DNA from: Apostichopus japonicus
Lineage: Eukaryota; Echinodermata; Holothuroidea; Aspidochirotida; Stichopodidae
Length of the DNA stretch: 64,000 nucleotides
Direction of reading: 5' to 3'
Assembly (NCBI RefSeq): GCF_037975245.1
Contig: NC_092579.1
Coordinates: 16,826,178 to 16,890,177 of the forward strand
The position numbers were made by a program, and so were the translations under genes. Positions 13,095 to 25,056 of the stretch are shown here, piece after piece (position 1 is the first letter of the stretch; each line of letters begins with the position of its first letter). Under the pieces are notes generated by a model, which did not search any database, was not told the DNA's origin, and worked only from the letters and a program-made list of their open reading frames with translations.

Positions 13095-14445
13095 CAGGGG
13101 CGTATCCAGGATTTTCCAATAGGGGGGCGCCAGGCATGAATGATCGCCGTCCTGGGGGATGGGTCTAAGGGGAGGGGTGTACAATTTTTGCTTTCAAAGA
13201 AGGGCTGAAATGCAAAATGGTGTCATATGCACGGGCGGCGATCCGTACTTCCGAGTGGGGGGGGGGGGATATGACCTTGTTGACTATCTAAGCGTAGCGC
13301 CACCATGAGTTGGCGCGAAGCGTACAAGAAAATTTTGGGATTAACAAACCCTCTAGATGGCCGGAAACGGCACTTCCCGAGGTTTCCAAGCGGCATATAC
13401 CCAACTTTAAAATAGGGATGTCATGTCCGAAATATCTCATAATCAGGATCCAAAATACTTTTTTTTTTTTAATTTCGGGTGTTATTTTGGGAAAATTGCC
13501 CCTGTCAATCTTGTTTCAGGCGCAACGTTAGAATGTTCGAGAGCCCTGTTATATTATTCGATGAAGAAAATGGCCTCATGCAGGCTATTATAGGCCTATA
13601 CACATGCAATACACAATTACACATAGTTACATTCCTAGGTACCGATTGCTACGGCATCCAGGTGAAACGTGTATTAAGCATTACCCTGTTTACATGAGAT
13701 TCTCAGCTGTTCGAGGGAACATGTACGTGTGTAGACCTACTATAGGGCCTATATGAATACTATGAGGGTGCATATATGTACTATATCAATACCGTGGGCG
13801 CAATAATACATTTTGTTGTTATAGGGCCAATGAAGCCTACAGTCAACTATTTTTGCTTTATAAAGACGCTTTATTTGAAAAGATCGCACTGCGTTTATGG
13901 TAGGCGAGAAATGAAGCTAAAAAAGAGCCGTACATTAACGAAGATGCATAAATGTAGGCATGGAAATATTCTTATCCCTGGCATTTGGTGGGGGGGGGGG
14001 GGGATATGGTGCATTACATCCCCTCCACCCATTTTCATGGGGGGATATATCCCCCCTCCACCCAGGATCGCCGCCCATGGCCATATGTGATCCATTTTTC
14101 GACCTTAATAATAAGCAACATTTCCAGTAAATATGGACACAAAATGCACAATTTAGTATGGCTGGCATGTCATTTAGTGTTTATAGTGATAATACAAACA
14201 CAATTACCATCTATGTTTCTAAAACTATTATGCCGCCGAACTTCGCCAGAACCTTTTTTTTGGCAAACAAAAAATAAAGCATACGGGAGGGGAGGGGGGG
14301 GGTTAAGCGATCACCGACATCTCACATAAAGGTCGTCATCAATTTTTTTTTTTTTTTTTTTTTTTGCTAAACTTTCTTCTTTTTTTTTGGTGACGGCCAA
14401 TAGGGGGGGCGCGCGCCTGTTGCGCCCCCCCTGGATACGCCCCTG
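13095..14445. mobile_element. Non-autonomous DNA transposon TE1, 5-bp target duplication, with a nested insert
   Basis: Terminal inverted repeats CAGGGGCGTATCCAGG (left, 13,095) and its complement (right, ending 14,445) are perfect over 16 bp. TTCTG flanks both sides (13,090-13,094 and 14,446-14,450). No transposase frame is seen. Subterminal sequence near the right end is GC-rich (GGGGGGCGCGCGCC). A second element of about 850 bp sits inside. The terminal CAGGGGCG style is typical of hAT-like elements, but classical hATs duplicate 8 bp, so the superfamily is uncertain. Confidence 0.75.
13230..14079. mobile_element. hAT-like MITE nested inside TE1
   Basis: Inverted ends CACGGGCGGCGATCC and CATGGGCGGCGATCC. 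The flanking octamers GTCATATG (13,222-13,229) and GCCATATG (14,080-14,087) differ at one base, as expected of an aged 8-bp hAT target duplication. Both termini lie next to poly-G or poly-C tracts. It contains one copy of the shared internal cassette at 13,284-13,384. The overlapping open frames at 13,776-14,329 are products of the low-complexity ends. Confidence 0.7.
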
Positions 14446-14448
14446 TTC

Positions 14449-14610
14449 TGTAAAATGTTCAGTAGTGATGATATGTAGGTAACAGATCATACGCAATGAT
14501 CAGGAAATTTTTACTAATCATGACATATGCTACTGCGTTTTGGGTACCTCTTGACTAACACATTAAATCATAAAGGTAATTTGGCCTCTAAGTCTACATT
14601 TTTCTAGGAC
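14449..14610. other. Short unique stretch between TE1 and block A
   Basis: About 160 bp with no gene or repeat recognised; block A homology starts near 14,612. Confidence 0.4.
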
Positions 14611-16545
14611 TAACTATATAGGGCGCTTCTTATACTGCACCATACAGTCACTAGGTTTAAGAACCGTTTAAATCAGTCCATGATCTTGGGAAATATAGTC
14701 ACCTGATTTCAGGATATGGAGCGGTGCAATTAGGGGGAGAGCATTTCTGAAATGTGGAAACACTGGTTAATTTATTGATCGCACCTGCAAAAAGCCTTGA
14801 TCATGTGTTGCGCATGCGTTACTCCCTTGTAAAACAATGGCAGCAGGTCATTGATGAAATACGACCGTTATGTAACACATTAGCCTAAAAATTCTAAGGC
14901 ACCGTCGAGGGTTACACCATGGTCAAGTATAGTGCAGTGCGGCCAGTGTTGTCTTTGTCATGTGCACGCTTCATGCCATTGATGGTTTGTAGTAGAATGT
15001 ATACACGCAACCCACTATAATAAAATGTGCATACATTCTGTACACTATAATGATGCTGTATACTGTACAGCTTGAGCGCTTGCGATAGAAGGAAATACTA
15101 CAAGGGTGATCCGACGATGTTTTAATAAATCACGGTAGAAAGATACAGCCTATTCTTTATCAATATTTTGTTTTATCTTGAATAACCGAAACTAAACATT
15201 GGATGTAATTTTCAATTGGGAAATGGACCTACATTCTTCATGACAGGTAAATGCAAACTTATATATGCTACTGGAGGTAGCTTTATTAAATAAAAACAAT
15301 AGCTGCATTTAAGTAAAAGTGAAACCGGTGATTTTGTAATTATAAATGATTGTTTGGGAATAGGATATTAAAGAGTTTCTTGTTTTTCAGTCACGAACGT
15401 TCTTTAACAAGTTTCTTAGACTGATCCGACGGTAGGCTATACATTATAGCTATGATAAGGGCTCGATATCTAGAATTTAGTAAATGAACATTTTATACAG
15501 GGTTTGGAAATTCAGTTCCAAGGAAAATGTGCTATGGTGAAAACCTTTCTACTTAATAATATTGTATACCTTGTCTCAAGAATGGACACATGTATAGGGA
15601 ACCCATGCTGAGTTGAACAAAGAAAGCCCTTGATAATAGTTTAAGACCAAAATCATTTGACGTCAACTGGTTCAAAAAATAATAATAATAACTAAGGAAA
15701 TGTAACATTGAAGAGTATCCTACTGCCGTGAGAAGGTGTCATTCTGAGTATAAATGTAATAATTTTTACGGTGAGCTCAAACTACACCAAGGGTCAACAG
15801 TGTCTGCAGAACTCACCTAAACAACTTAGTTTTCAAAATATCTTACAAGGATGATATGACGCATGCTCTGTAACAATGACGTCAACCATTAAACCTCAAT
15901 ACAGCTTTGCATTCTGGTTTAAAGATACTACAAAGGCAATAAAATGATAAACAAGATAATCTAGGCCCTAAGCGCCTTTTGTTCACAACAAATGTTATTA
16001 ACAAACTTTGTCTGCTAAGAAGGAGTATTAAGGCAAAGAATTAGTATCTTATGTTATATATAATTATTCTACATAATCGACCGAACTGCCAACTTGCGAA
16101 CTTTACAAAAATCTATAGAATTGGAATAACGTGGGGAGAATGAAGTCTCATTTCTGTAATGATGATGATAATGACTTATCGGTAATACCTATTGTTTCAT
16201 GAAATATTTTGAATGTGACAGAAAGCATCCCTGTCAGGAAATTCCTTCTACAATAGAATATCAAATATTCTACTCAGAAGTGAAAATGAAACATTGTGAA
16301 ACTTATTTAACCGAAACATTTATCGATAAGTACATAGATTAAGTATAAACACCGTCATATGTAGACCGTTACTGGTTAAGGCTAGTTTGCTTTTACTGAT
16401 TGATTTTGTTGACCTACAACAGCCAAACGTTTTCGACAAATTCTTGAGCCAACATATAATTTCGTTTACCTCTGTATACATAATATACAGTCATTTCTAC
16501 TGGAAGCTCATTGGTCAACCAAACAGCGGTCATTACTGATTTGCA

Positions 16546-19500
16546 ATGGGATACATTGGTATATTCGCTATTGCAAGTACCAGATACGAAATACTAGTCA
16601 TTTTTCTGTCGTCGATTTTACAAATTGGTTCAAACATTGAACTCACGCCTCGAGGAAATCATGGTATTGTATACTGCGTTGGACAAGGTATACAACTGGA
16701 TCACTCAAAGAGTCAATTCAGCTGTGACGTATTTCGCGACTCTTGCGCTGGAGTACAAGAAAAATTATATCTGGAAATTATAAAGATTTCAAGGAAAAAT
16801 TCATCAATTGAAAATGAGCACTTTAAAAATTACCCTGAAACTTGTTCGTACATCTTAGATATTGTACAAAATACAACCTCATTGGCAGAAAATGATAAAA
16901 CTATCATTGCTAATTCTACAGGGATTATAGGATTTAACATTTCTAGTAACAACCTTATCAATATTCCATGTTTCGGCCATGGTTGGTCGGAAGGTTTGAA
17001 ATGGTTGGACTTTTCTTACAACAGAATTAGTCAGTTGGATTCACCGTTGTATTTTGGTAAACCTCCTAATTCATTAAACTACCTCATTTTAAAAGGAAAT
17101 CAAATAAATCAAACACACCCATTTGCTTTTCGTAATCTCACCTCTCTTAAAAAACTTGATGTTAGTGCTAATGCAGATATAGTTGATTGGGCATTTGTTG
17201 AAAACTCAATGAGTTTAAAACTTGTGAATATCAAAGATTCTTGTTCCGGAAGCAGTTTGGTTTGCACTGTAATAAGAATATGACGTTTGTAGTGAACGCA
17301 AACTACAGCGGCTGTTGCACTAGTGATTTTGAATGCAGAAACGTCAATTCCCGTTGCTCTTTTGAATATAATTGGCCTCAATTTGATCTCCCTACTTGTG
17401 CACCAGGTAAGTGGGTTTTATATTCTCACCAAGAACGCAAGAGAAAAGTGTCAAGAAATAAAGTTAAATAATTAATAAAAAGGCTGTATAGTAAGTTTTG
17501 CATAAGTTACATTACAATTCATATATTGCATATTCTCTAATGCCGTGCAATCAAAAAAAAAAAAAACATTAGAATTAATTTTTACTTCCTTTCAGTTTCA
17601 AGCTAGCTAGTGAAGAAACCGTTAATAGTATTTTATGTGAAGGGTATTTTTGCTAGTAAGTTTATCTCAAATTGAGCTCAAATTGTAGATTTCATGGCTA
17701 TACTTTACGTGGAGAGTAATTTATTCGCCATTTTGGCTTCTCACAATCTGAACACTGATTTGCACTGACAGGCTGCTTAGAATGTTAAAATAACTGACTT
17801 CTGGACTCATGAATATGCAACCTGATGATCTCAATATACAACAAAGGCTAGTTCCGGCTTATAGTTTTATCATACATATGCAATTAAGTTTAACATAGTT
17901 AACCTAATTCACCGTATTTCCTAAGTTTCCTTTTTTTTATTTGGAAATAAGCTTAAGTGCACAAGCAAGGTGTTAAAAGTTACCAGGTTTGTTTCCTCTG
18001 CATATTTTCTGAAAATCCTATAATGTTTGAAATTTGGAAACATGACGATCGCTATTTATCAATATAAACTATGTTATAGACTGAGCGCAAAATACCATAT
18101 AATAAACTAAAGTATTTTAACTAATGCCATTGGTTAATTGGCCATGTCGACATGAAAAAATGCATTACCTGAAAGCAAACCGATATCGTGAATATCCTTA
18201 AATCCTTAAATTAATAAATCCTTAAATATATTCTTCATTGTGTCATCAATTTCACCTAGCCATCGGTTTATCATGTCAAAAATCATGTAAAAGTTAAAGC
18301 AGCATTTTGCGTTTTGTCGCCGTTTTCCACTTTTTTGACAAGTCCAAACAGGTGTTTACATATATCAATCACAAAACAGAAAACTAAGATATTAGCCAAG
18401 TTTTTTTTCCATGCCAATAGCGTTAATTGGAGAGTATACTTAAGGACATTTGCATATAATGAGAAAAGTGTCCTCCGACAAATTACACATTTAATATTAA
18501 TCGCATACAGTTCCCCCCCAGTTTATAAATCTTAGTTATTATTTTTCCGCCAACCCACTAGTTTGAATTCAACCAATCAGAGATGCAGGTTAAGTAATAA
18601 GCCGTTGCTAAATATAGATTCAAATCGTCGAGTTGGTAACGTGGTACAACCAACGAGCTTGACTCTAACAGCTCCCTTGTACAGCTTCCATGACAGTCTA
18701 CACAAATGAAGCATGGTTTTGTATAACGTATTGGCCAATGACGTTCGTAGATTTTATATATTCATATCATGGGCGAGGTTTATTAAGATCCCAACGGAAA
18801 ATATCTTCGAGAAAAACAAAGTTGAAAGTTGTAAATTTTTCGACTTTTATGCCACCATTTGAAGTAAGATTTGAATATATAGATCAGCTAGTTATAGGCC
18901 TATATGTCGTTATGGCATCGTGGATTCAGTGAGATTGAGAAAAACCATGGAAAAGGACACAAAATGCTGCTTTAACAAGGAAGAGAAGACTGGGTGGGGT
19001 AGGAGTGTGACATATTACGTACCACCTTACCATCAGCGACGCCGAAATTTTTAACAAGGTGTCATCTTTATCAAATCCTCTATTAAAATGGCATAATTTT
19101 TTGGCAATTTTATTTTACTGTTTTCTATTACGCAGTACCTCCAATGATGTCGCTTAAGATCAACGAAAATACACTTAAACAATCTTACTACTGGGTTCCC
19201 CAGTTTGAACCAATTCTTATAACGTGCTTTGCTTGGGACGCAATGCCGAAGGTGAACCTTTCCTGGGTTACAAATGGTCGAGACAGAATCTATACACAAA
19301 CAAATGTAACAGAAGGTGATACATCAACGTATAATTCAACATCTCTGCTGCATTATATACCAACAGAAGAGAATTCATCCATTTCCTGTTATGGTAATAG
19401 TGTGATATCATCAGAGTATCACGTGGAAGTGTCACTCTATACATATGGTAAGTTAACAGAAATCATAGCATCACATATGAAGTATCAGTACACACGGTTA

Positions 19501-20477
19501 CAGTGTGCACATATTTTTTAAGACCAAGCATAACGTTCAATGGACCTGTGAAAAGATCAGATTAATTGTTATAGACTGGAGGAATAAGTAAACATTTTCA
19601 CAAAATACTTTTCCGAAGACAGGAATATCTCGCCATCATAAATTATGGCAAGTAAACTCCACACGCCAAAATAAGTAGCACATGATGGTACTGAATTTAT
19701 GAAACGTTTTCACGAACATGACGAATGAATGCTTTTGAATTTCGCGGTTGAAATTCGTGGTTGAAATAAGTAAAAACAAAAAAATGTAAAACTAAAGCTC
19801 CTGATATTAAAAAGTTATGTTACTCGCAGAAAATTCCCTCAGATTTTCTCATAATTTACAAGTTTCTTTAATAATTGATAATTAGTTACCTAATGTGTTT
19901 TAATCCTGAAGTTTTCTATTCCTGTTGTTTCAACATGCCCATGATTAGACTCATATCAAGTTTTCCTGAAATTAATCTTCGGATGGAAATATTAGGCGCA
20001 AAGATAGACAACCAAGAACTGTTCAATGGAATCACGTTAGTATAAGTACATATTATAGAGCACATAGTAGTAGGATGATGAAACTGCTTTACACGCATGT
20101 TAGTGTTAATATTGAGTGAACACCTTAATTCTCTTGATTATAATTAGTATACTCTCATTAATTATCGTTTTCCTACTAAACCTGGAAAGTATTATCTATT
20201 CCAGTCCAATTGCTGTGTGACAATTTCATCAGGTGAACAATATTTAAATTAAATTTAAGCTATTATCTTATATATTTCAACTTTAAGCGAGTTCAAATTA
20301 CAGTAAAACATCCAACGATATGTCTGATAAAGGTAATGGGTGCGTAAGTAGTTACCTATGTTACACTTTTGTTAATGAAAAGTCTTTCCAGAACTTTACA
20401 TTACTTTGAATGGTGAAAGAATCGAGAAGGAATATGTGAATTCTGGAGAGTACTTAAATGTCAGTTGCCATGCTGAT
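16546..20477 (+). pseudogene. Broken copy of the LRR-Ig receptor gene (frameshifted and truncated)
   Basis: Exon 1 (16,546-17,406) encodes a signal-like N terminus, an LRR N-cap region and leucine-rich repeats almost identical to the intact copy. At 17,256-17,258 a run of three T stands where the intact copy has four (25,767-25,770). The lost base shifts the frame and gives a stop at 17,281-17,283, just before the cysteine-rich C-cap. The rest of the exon stays readable in the next frame up to a good GTAAGT donor at 17,407. The first Ig exon (19,136-19,447) is intact with both splice sites. The second Ig exon starts after an AG at about 20,391 and is cut at 20,477. No stalk, TM or kinase exon follows before block B. 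It could still yield a short secreted LRR fragment of 245 aa. A sequencing error in the homopolymer would remove the frameshift but not the truncation. Confidence 0.85.
19136..19447 (+). pseudogene. Broken receptor copy, first Ig exon (exon itself intact)
   Basis: 312 nt, phase 1 to 1. Preceded by a T-rich tract and CGCAG, followed by GTAAGT. Encodes one Ig domain with the Cys of LITCFAWD, the core Trp of LSWVTNGR and the second Cys of SISCYGNS. It differs from the intact exon 28,128-28,439 at scattered residues, for example PQFEPIL against PQNELMV. Left of it lies intron 1 (17,407-19,135), in which nothing else was found. Confidence 0.85.
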
Positions 20478-20515
20478 CATGAAATTTGTACTTATCATGA
20501 CATAGCAGGCGCGTA
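20478..20515. other. Bridge between the block A breakpoint and transposon TE2
   Basis: About 38 bp unrelated to the receptor gene, ending in the CATAG target duplication of TE2. It continues on the other side of TE2 as the unique sequence that leads into block B, so TE2 landed in the spacer between the two blocks. Confidence 0.6.
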
Positions 20516-22711
20516 TCCAGGATTTTCAAACCCGGGGGGCGCGAATTACTATCTAAGCGGAGCGCCACCATCGGTTGGCGCGCAGCGTACAAGAAAATTT
20601 CTTGTTTTGAAACCCCCCCAGATCACCGGAAACGGCACTTCTCGGGCTTGAAATGACCAACCAGATGTACACTTTTTGCCTGAGAACCAGGTATTTCCTA
20701 ATAGTTTTTTTTTTCCATCCATAACCTTTTTGAAGTTTGTCAACCCGGCACACATCATGTTCGACCTGATGGCATCTCCTGTGGGTCTTTGCTTTTGTAG
20801 GTGATTCTACGTCGCGGCTCACAATACCCGTCAGCCCCACTTTTCAAGGTTTTAAGCCCCATATTTGTTCAGAATTTGAAAATTCACATTTCTCGTGAAT
20901 AAACTGACTTGAAAACATACCCATAATGTTGTACAAAATTTCATCTAAAATGGACAACCAATATAGAAAAACTTCCTTCAACCCCTAACAGACCGGTCAA
21001 AATTGCACGAGTAGAGGGAAGTGTGATGCAGAATGTTGGTCAGAAATTTTCGAAAATTCCGACACAGTTAATTTATTGGTGTACAAACATTAAAACCTCT
21101 TATAACGGCTATTATAAAACTTGGTTGAAGGAAATGAAAAAAAAGCAGATATTTCCTTCAACCGAACACTACACACATAGGCGTAGGAGGCGCGGCGGCA
21201 GTGGCGGAGCTAGGGGTATTGGTCAGGAGTGGCGAGAATGGTCTGTAGGAGCGCTTTCGACACTATCTAAGCGGAGCGCCACCACTGGTTGGCGCGTAGC
21301 GTACAGAAAATTTTTGAATAAAGATACTCCCTAGATCGCCGGGAATGACCCTTTCCGGGCCTGGCTAATTTGGAGAAAAAGGAAGAATAAGGTGTCATCG
21401 CCAAATTACACCAACAAAATGTGAGAAATGTCAATAAGTAGATGAGAGCGCAATAAAAAAGTTAATAATCTAGAATAAGTAAAAAGTGGTAAAGAGCTGA
21501 AAAAGGCCCCAGCAGTCCATTTGAGTCCGTCAGGGGGACATCCACCCCCCCCCCCGACCGTATGGACGCTCCGCCACTGCGCGGCGGGGGTGCAGCCCCT
21601 AATTCGCCATTACTAATGTAAAAGAGAGTTTTGACATAATTGGACCTCCATGCTTTTTATACATCTACATGAGACATGTCGTTGTTTACATTAGCATCCC
21701 GCAAAATACTGCGCAATTTGAACGGACCGTACGGTACATGATGGCATGCGATGTAATAATCGATGCTTGCTTATATGATATTGACATGAACACGTTGAAC
21801 GCGCGCTTAGCGCGCGAAAATTTTTGGTTATTTTTTCAGGCAAGTCGGACAGTTTTGAGGCTTTTCATCCTGGAACGCCATTTTCATGCTCACTGATATG
21901 ATGTGATATCTGCTGTTTGCGTTACAAATTCGAACAGGCGCGTAGCGAGGAATTTGCCAAGGGAGGGGCGAAGCCTGTAGGCAAATTATCTAAGCGTAGC
22001 GCCACCATAGGTTGGCGCGAAGCGTACAAGAAAATTTTGGCCGAAAATGCCTCCCAGATCTCTGGAAATGGCACTACCCAGGACCATTTGTTAGCGCGAA
22101 GCGTACAAGCAAATTTTGGCCGAAAATGTCTCCCAGATCGCTGGAAATGACACTTCCCAGGCCTTGTAAGTTGCCTCTATTTCTTTTTTGAAATTACTTA
22201 GCGATATCATTTAAAAAAAATGCTGAATGGGGGGGGGGGCGGGCGGTCGCCCCCATCCCAAAATGCGTCATGTTCCCCGACGACACGGTCGAGTTCGAGA
22301 CCAGCCACAGTTGGTTTCATAGCACAATTCTACACACGCGTTATGATAGACCATATATAGTACATATATAGATCATTAGTGAGAGAGGAAAATGGAAACG
22401 TCAAAAAATGGAGTTGTCGGTGTAAGGGGTAGGGTGAGTCACACTTTTACGAAATCATTGATCCGTCACTGGCTACCCTTCAGCGCTGTAATGATGTCAC
22501 TGTTCCTCTTTCTCTCCCCGGTGTCTTCGCGTTTTTCTTTTACTCCCTCCTTTTCTCCTTTTTCTCTCTTTCTTCTTTTTCTTTTCCCTTCCTTCCTCTC
22601 CTCCTCCTCTTTTTTCCCCTCTTTTTTCCTTTTTTTTTCTCTTTTTTTTCTCTCCTCTTTTTCTTACCCGGGGGGCGCGCGCCCCCAACGCCCCCCCTGG
22701 ATACGCACCTG
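20516..22711. mobile_element. Non-autonomous DNA transposon TE2, same family as TE1
   Basis: Ends CAGGCGCGTATCCAGG (20,516) and the complement of CAGGTGCGTATCCAGG (to 22,711). CATAG flanks both sides (20,511-20,515 and 22,712-22,716), again a 5-bp duplication. The right end has the same GC-rich subterminal sequence as TE1. It holds a nested hAT-like MITE (21,199-21,579), four of the five copies of the shared cassette, and a pyrimidine-rich low-complexity tract at about 22,500-22,670 that gives spurious open frames. No transposase is seen. Confidence 0.78.
21199..21579. mobile_element. hAT-like MITE nested in TE2, perfect 8-bp target duplication
   Basis: 381 bp. Inverted ends CAGTGGCGGAGC and GCTCCGCCACTG. 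CGCGGCGG is present on both sides (21,191-21,198 and 21,580-21,587), the 8-bp duplication typical of the hAT superfamily. It carries one copy of the shared cassette at 21,263-21,360. No coding capacity. Confidence 0.85.
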
Positions 22712-23511
22712 CATAGGCTAGCCTTTAGCTATATAGGGTGCTTCTTATACTGCACCATAGGGGAGAGCATTTCTGAAATGTGGAAACATCGGTTAATTTA
22801 TTGATCGCACCTGCAAAAAGCCTTGATCATGTGTTGCGCATGCGTTACTCGCTTGGAAAACAATGGCAGCAGGTCATTGATGAAATACGACGGTTATACA
22901 CCAATATATTAGCCTAAACAATCTAAGACATCTTCGCTGTGACGCCATGGTCAAGTATAGTGCAGTGCTGCCAGTATTGCCTTTGTTATAGCCACGTTCC
23001 AGGCTATTGATGCTTTGTAGTGGAATGCACACACAACTACTATAATAAAATGTGCATAGTGTCTGTACACATAACGGTGCTACCGTACTTGTATGCTTGT
23101 GATAGAAGGAAATACTAGAAGGGTGATCTGAAATGTTAAATAAATCACGATAGAAAGATACAGCCCATTCCTCATCCATATGTTTTGTTTTATGTTGAAT
23201 AACCGAAACTAAACATTGGATGTAATTTTCAATTGGGAAATGAACCTACATTCTTCATGACAGGTAAATGCAAACTTATATATGCTACTGGAGATAGCTT
23301 TATTAATAAAAACAATAGCTGCATTTAAGTAAAAGTGAAACCGGTGATTTTGTAATTATAAATGATTGTTTGGGAATAGGATATTAAAGAGTTTCTTGTT
23401 TATCAGTCACGAACGTTCTTTAACAAGTTGCTTAGACTGATCCGACGGTAGGCTATACATTATAGCTATGATAAGGGCTCGATATCTAGAATTTAGTAAA
23501 TGAACATTATA

Positions 23512-23754
23512 TCCAGGGTTTGGAAACTCAGTTCCAAGGAAAATGCGCTATGGTGAAAACCTTTCTACTTAATATTATTGTATACCTTGTCTTAAGAATG
23601 AGACACATGTATAGGTAACCCATGCTGAGTTGTATACAACTCAGCATGGGTTACCTATACATGTGTCTCATTCTTGAGACAAGGTAGGTAGAACGGTTTT
23701 CACCATAGCGCATTTTCCTTGGAACTGAATTTCCAAACCCTGGATATAATGTTC
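23512..23754. repeat. Large near-perfect palindrome in block B
   Basis: The left arm (23,512-23,634) is followed with no spacer by its own inverted copy (23,635-23,754). The centre reads GAGTTGTATACAACTC. The right arm lacks about 15 bases present in the left one and has a few substitutions. In block A the same place (15,489-15,620) has a single arm, so the inverted copy arose after the duplication. Confidence 0.9.
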
Positions 23755-24982
23755 ACAAAGAAAGCCCTTGATACTAGTTTAAGGCTAAAATCATTTGACG
23801 TCAACTGGGTCAAATGTTAAACGTTGTGACCACCATAGCTAAGGAAAAGTAACATTGACAAGTATCCTACTGCCACGAGAAGGTGTCATTCTGAGTATAA
23901 ATGTTGTCATTTTTGTGAGCTCAAACTACACCAAGGGTCAACAGTGTCTGCAGAACTCACCTAAACAACTTAGTTTTCAAAATATCTTACAAGGATGATA
24001 TGACGCATGCTCTGTAACAATGACGTCATCCATTAAACCTCAATACAGCTTTGCTTCCTGGTTTAAAGATACTACAAAGGCAATAAAATGATAAACAAGA
24101 TGATCTAGGCCCTAAGCGCCTTTTGTTCACAACAAATGTTATTAACAAACTTTGTCTGCTAAGAAGGAGCATAAGGCAAAGAAAAATGAGACGGGAGGAA
24201 AGGAAATGACACCTTTATTGAACCCGCCTATATGTCTTAACTTTTTCGCACAAACAAATTGATAAACTGCTCAGAAATATTGCCAATCAAGAAACAACTT
24301 TCCCATAGTACATAAGCTTAGCAGAGCTTCTGCAGCGCGTTGCTGCTCATGTTTTGAGTGTGACAGACAGTATCTGTGCCAATTAATTCCTTCTATTCAA
24401 TGGCATATTATTTAGGCTACTACTTAAAAATGAAAATGAAACGTTGTGAAACTTTAAACAATTAGTATCTTATGTTATATATAATTATTCTACATAATCG
24501 ACCGAACTGCCAACTTGCGAACTTTACAAAAATCTATAGAATTGGAATAACGTGGGGAGAATGAAGTCTCATTTCTGTAATAATGATGATAATGACTTAT
24601 CGGTAATACCTATTGTTTCATGAAATATTTTGAATGTGACAGAAAGCATCCCTGTCAGGAAATTCCTTCTACAATAGAATATCAAATATTCTACTCAGAA
24701 GTGAAAATGAAACATTGTGAAACTTATTAAACCGAAACATTTATCGATAAGTACCTAGATTAAGTATAAACACCGTCATATGTAGACCGTTACTGGTTAA
24801 GGCTAGTTTGCTTTGAGGTATTGGAATGTCAACATCACAATTTAAAAATAACTTTCCTCATACAAATATCATTGTCTATTTTGAAACTTAGTTATCAGAG
24901 ATCATACTGATTGATTTTGTTGACCTGCAACAGCCAAACGTTTTCGACAAATTCTTGAGCCAACATATAATTTTGTTTACCT

Positions 24983-25056
24983 CTATATATATCATATACA
25001 GTCATTTCTATTGGAAGCTCATTGGTCCACCAAACAGCGGTCATTACTGATTTGCA
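24983..25056 (+). promoter_or_regulatory. Possible core promoter of the intact receptor gene
   Basis: A TATATATAT stretch (24,984-24,992) lies about 70 bp before the start codon, with an inverted CCAAT (ATTGG) at about 25,021. In block A the matching site reads TGTATACATAAT, so the TATA-like run is broken there. Suggestive only: no start-site evidence is available, and TA-rich runs are common in this DNA. Confidence 0.3.

Larger units (their letters stand above)
14612..20477 (+). repeat. Segmental duplication, block A
   Basis: Collinear with 22,727-29,654 (block B): shared start near a TATAGGG-GCTTCTTATACTGCA motif, the same upstream region, the same LRR exon, first Ig exon and introns, and the start of the second Ig exon. 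Homology stops abruptly at GCTGAT (20,477), in mid-exon. Block A has about 85 bp near 14,645-14,730 that block B lacks. Block B has extra segments: an inverted copy at 23,635-23,754, about 270 bp at 24,187-24,460, about 100 bp near 24,815-24,910, and a 588-bp element at 27,076-27,663. Confidence 0.9.

Noticed and set aside
13776-14329. Overlapping Pro/Gly-rich frames on both strands
   Set aside because: They come from poly-G and poly-C tracts and inverted ends of nested transposons.
21917-22150. Frame with the recurring LSKRSATIGWREAYKK peptide
   Set aside because: The peptide recurs only because the DNA cassette of the transposons recurs. The frame is not maintained among copies and the cassette looks like a DNA or RNA hairpin, not a protein.
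22392-22721. Ser/Phe/Leu-rich frame and its Lys/Arg/Glu-rich antisense frame
   Set aside because: A pyrimidine-rich low-complexity tract inside TE2, with no sign of a real protein.
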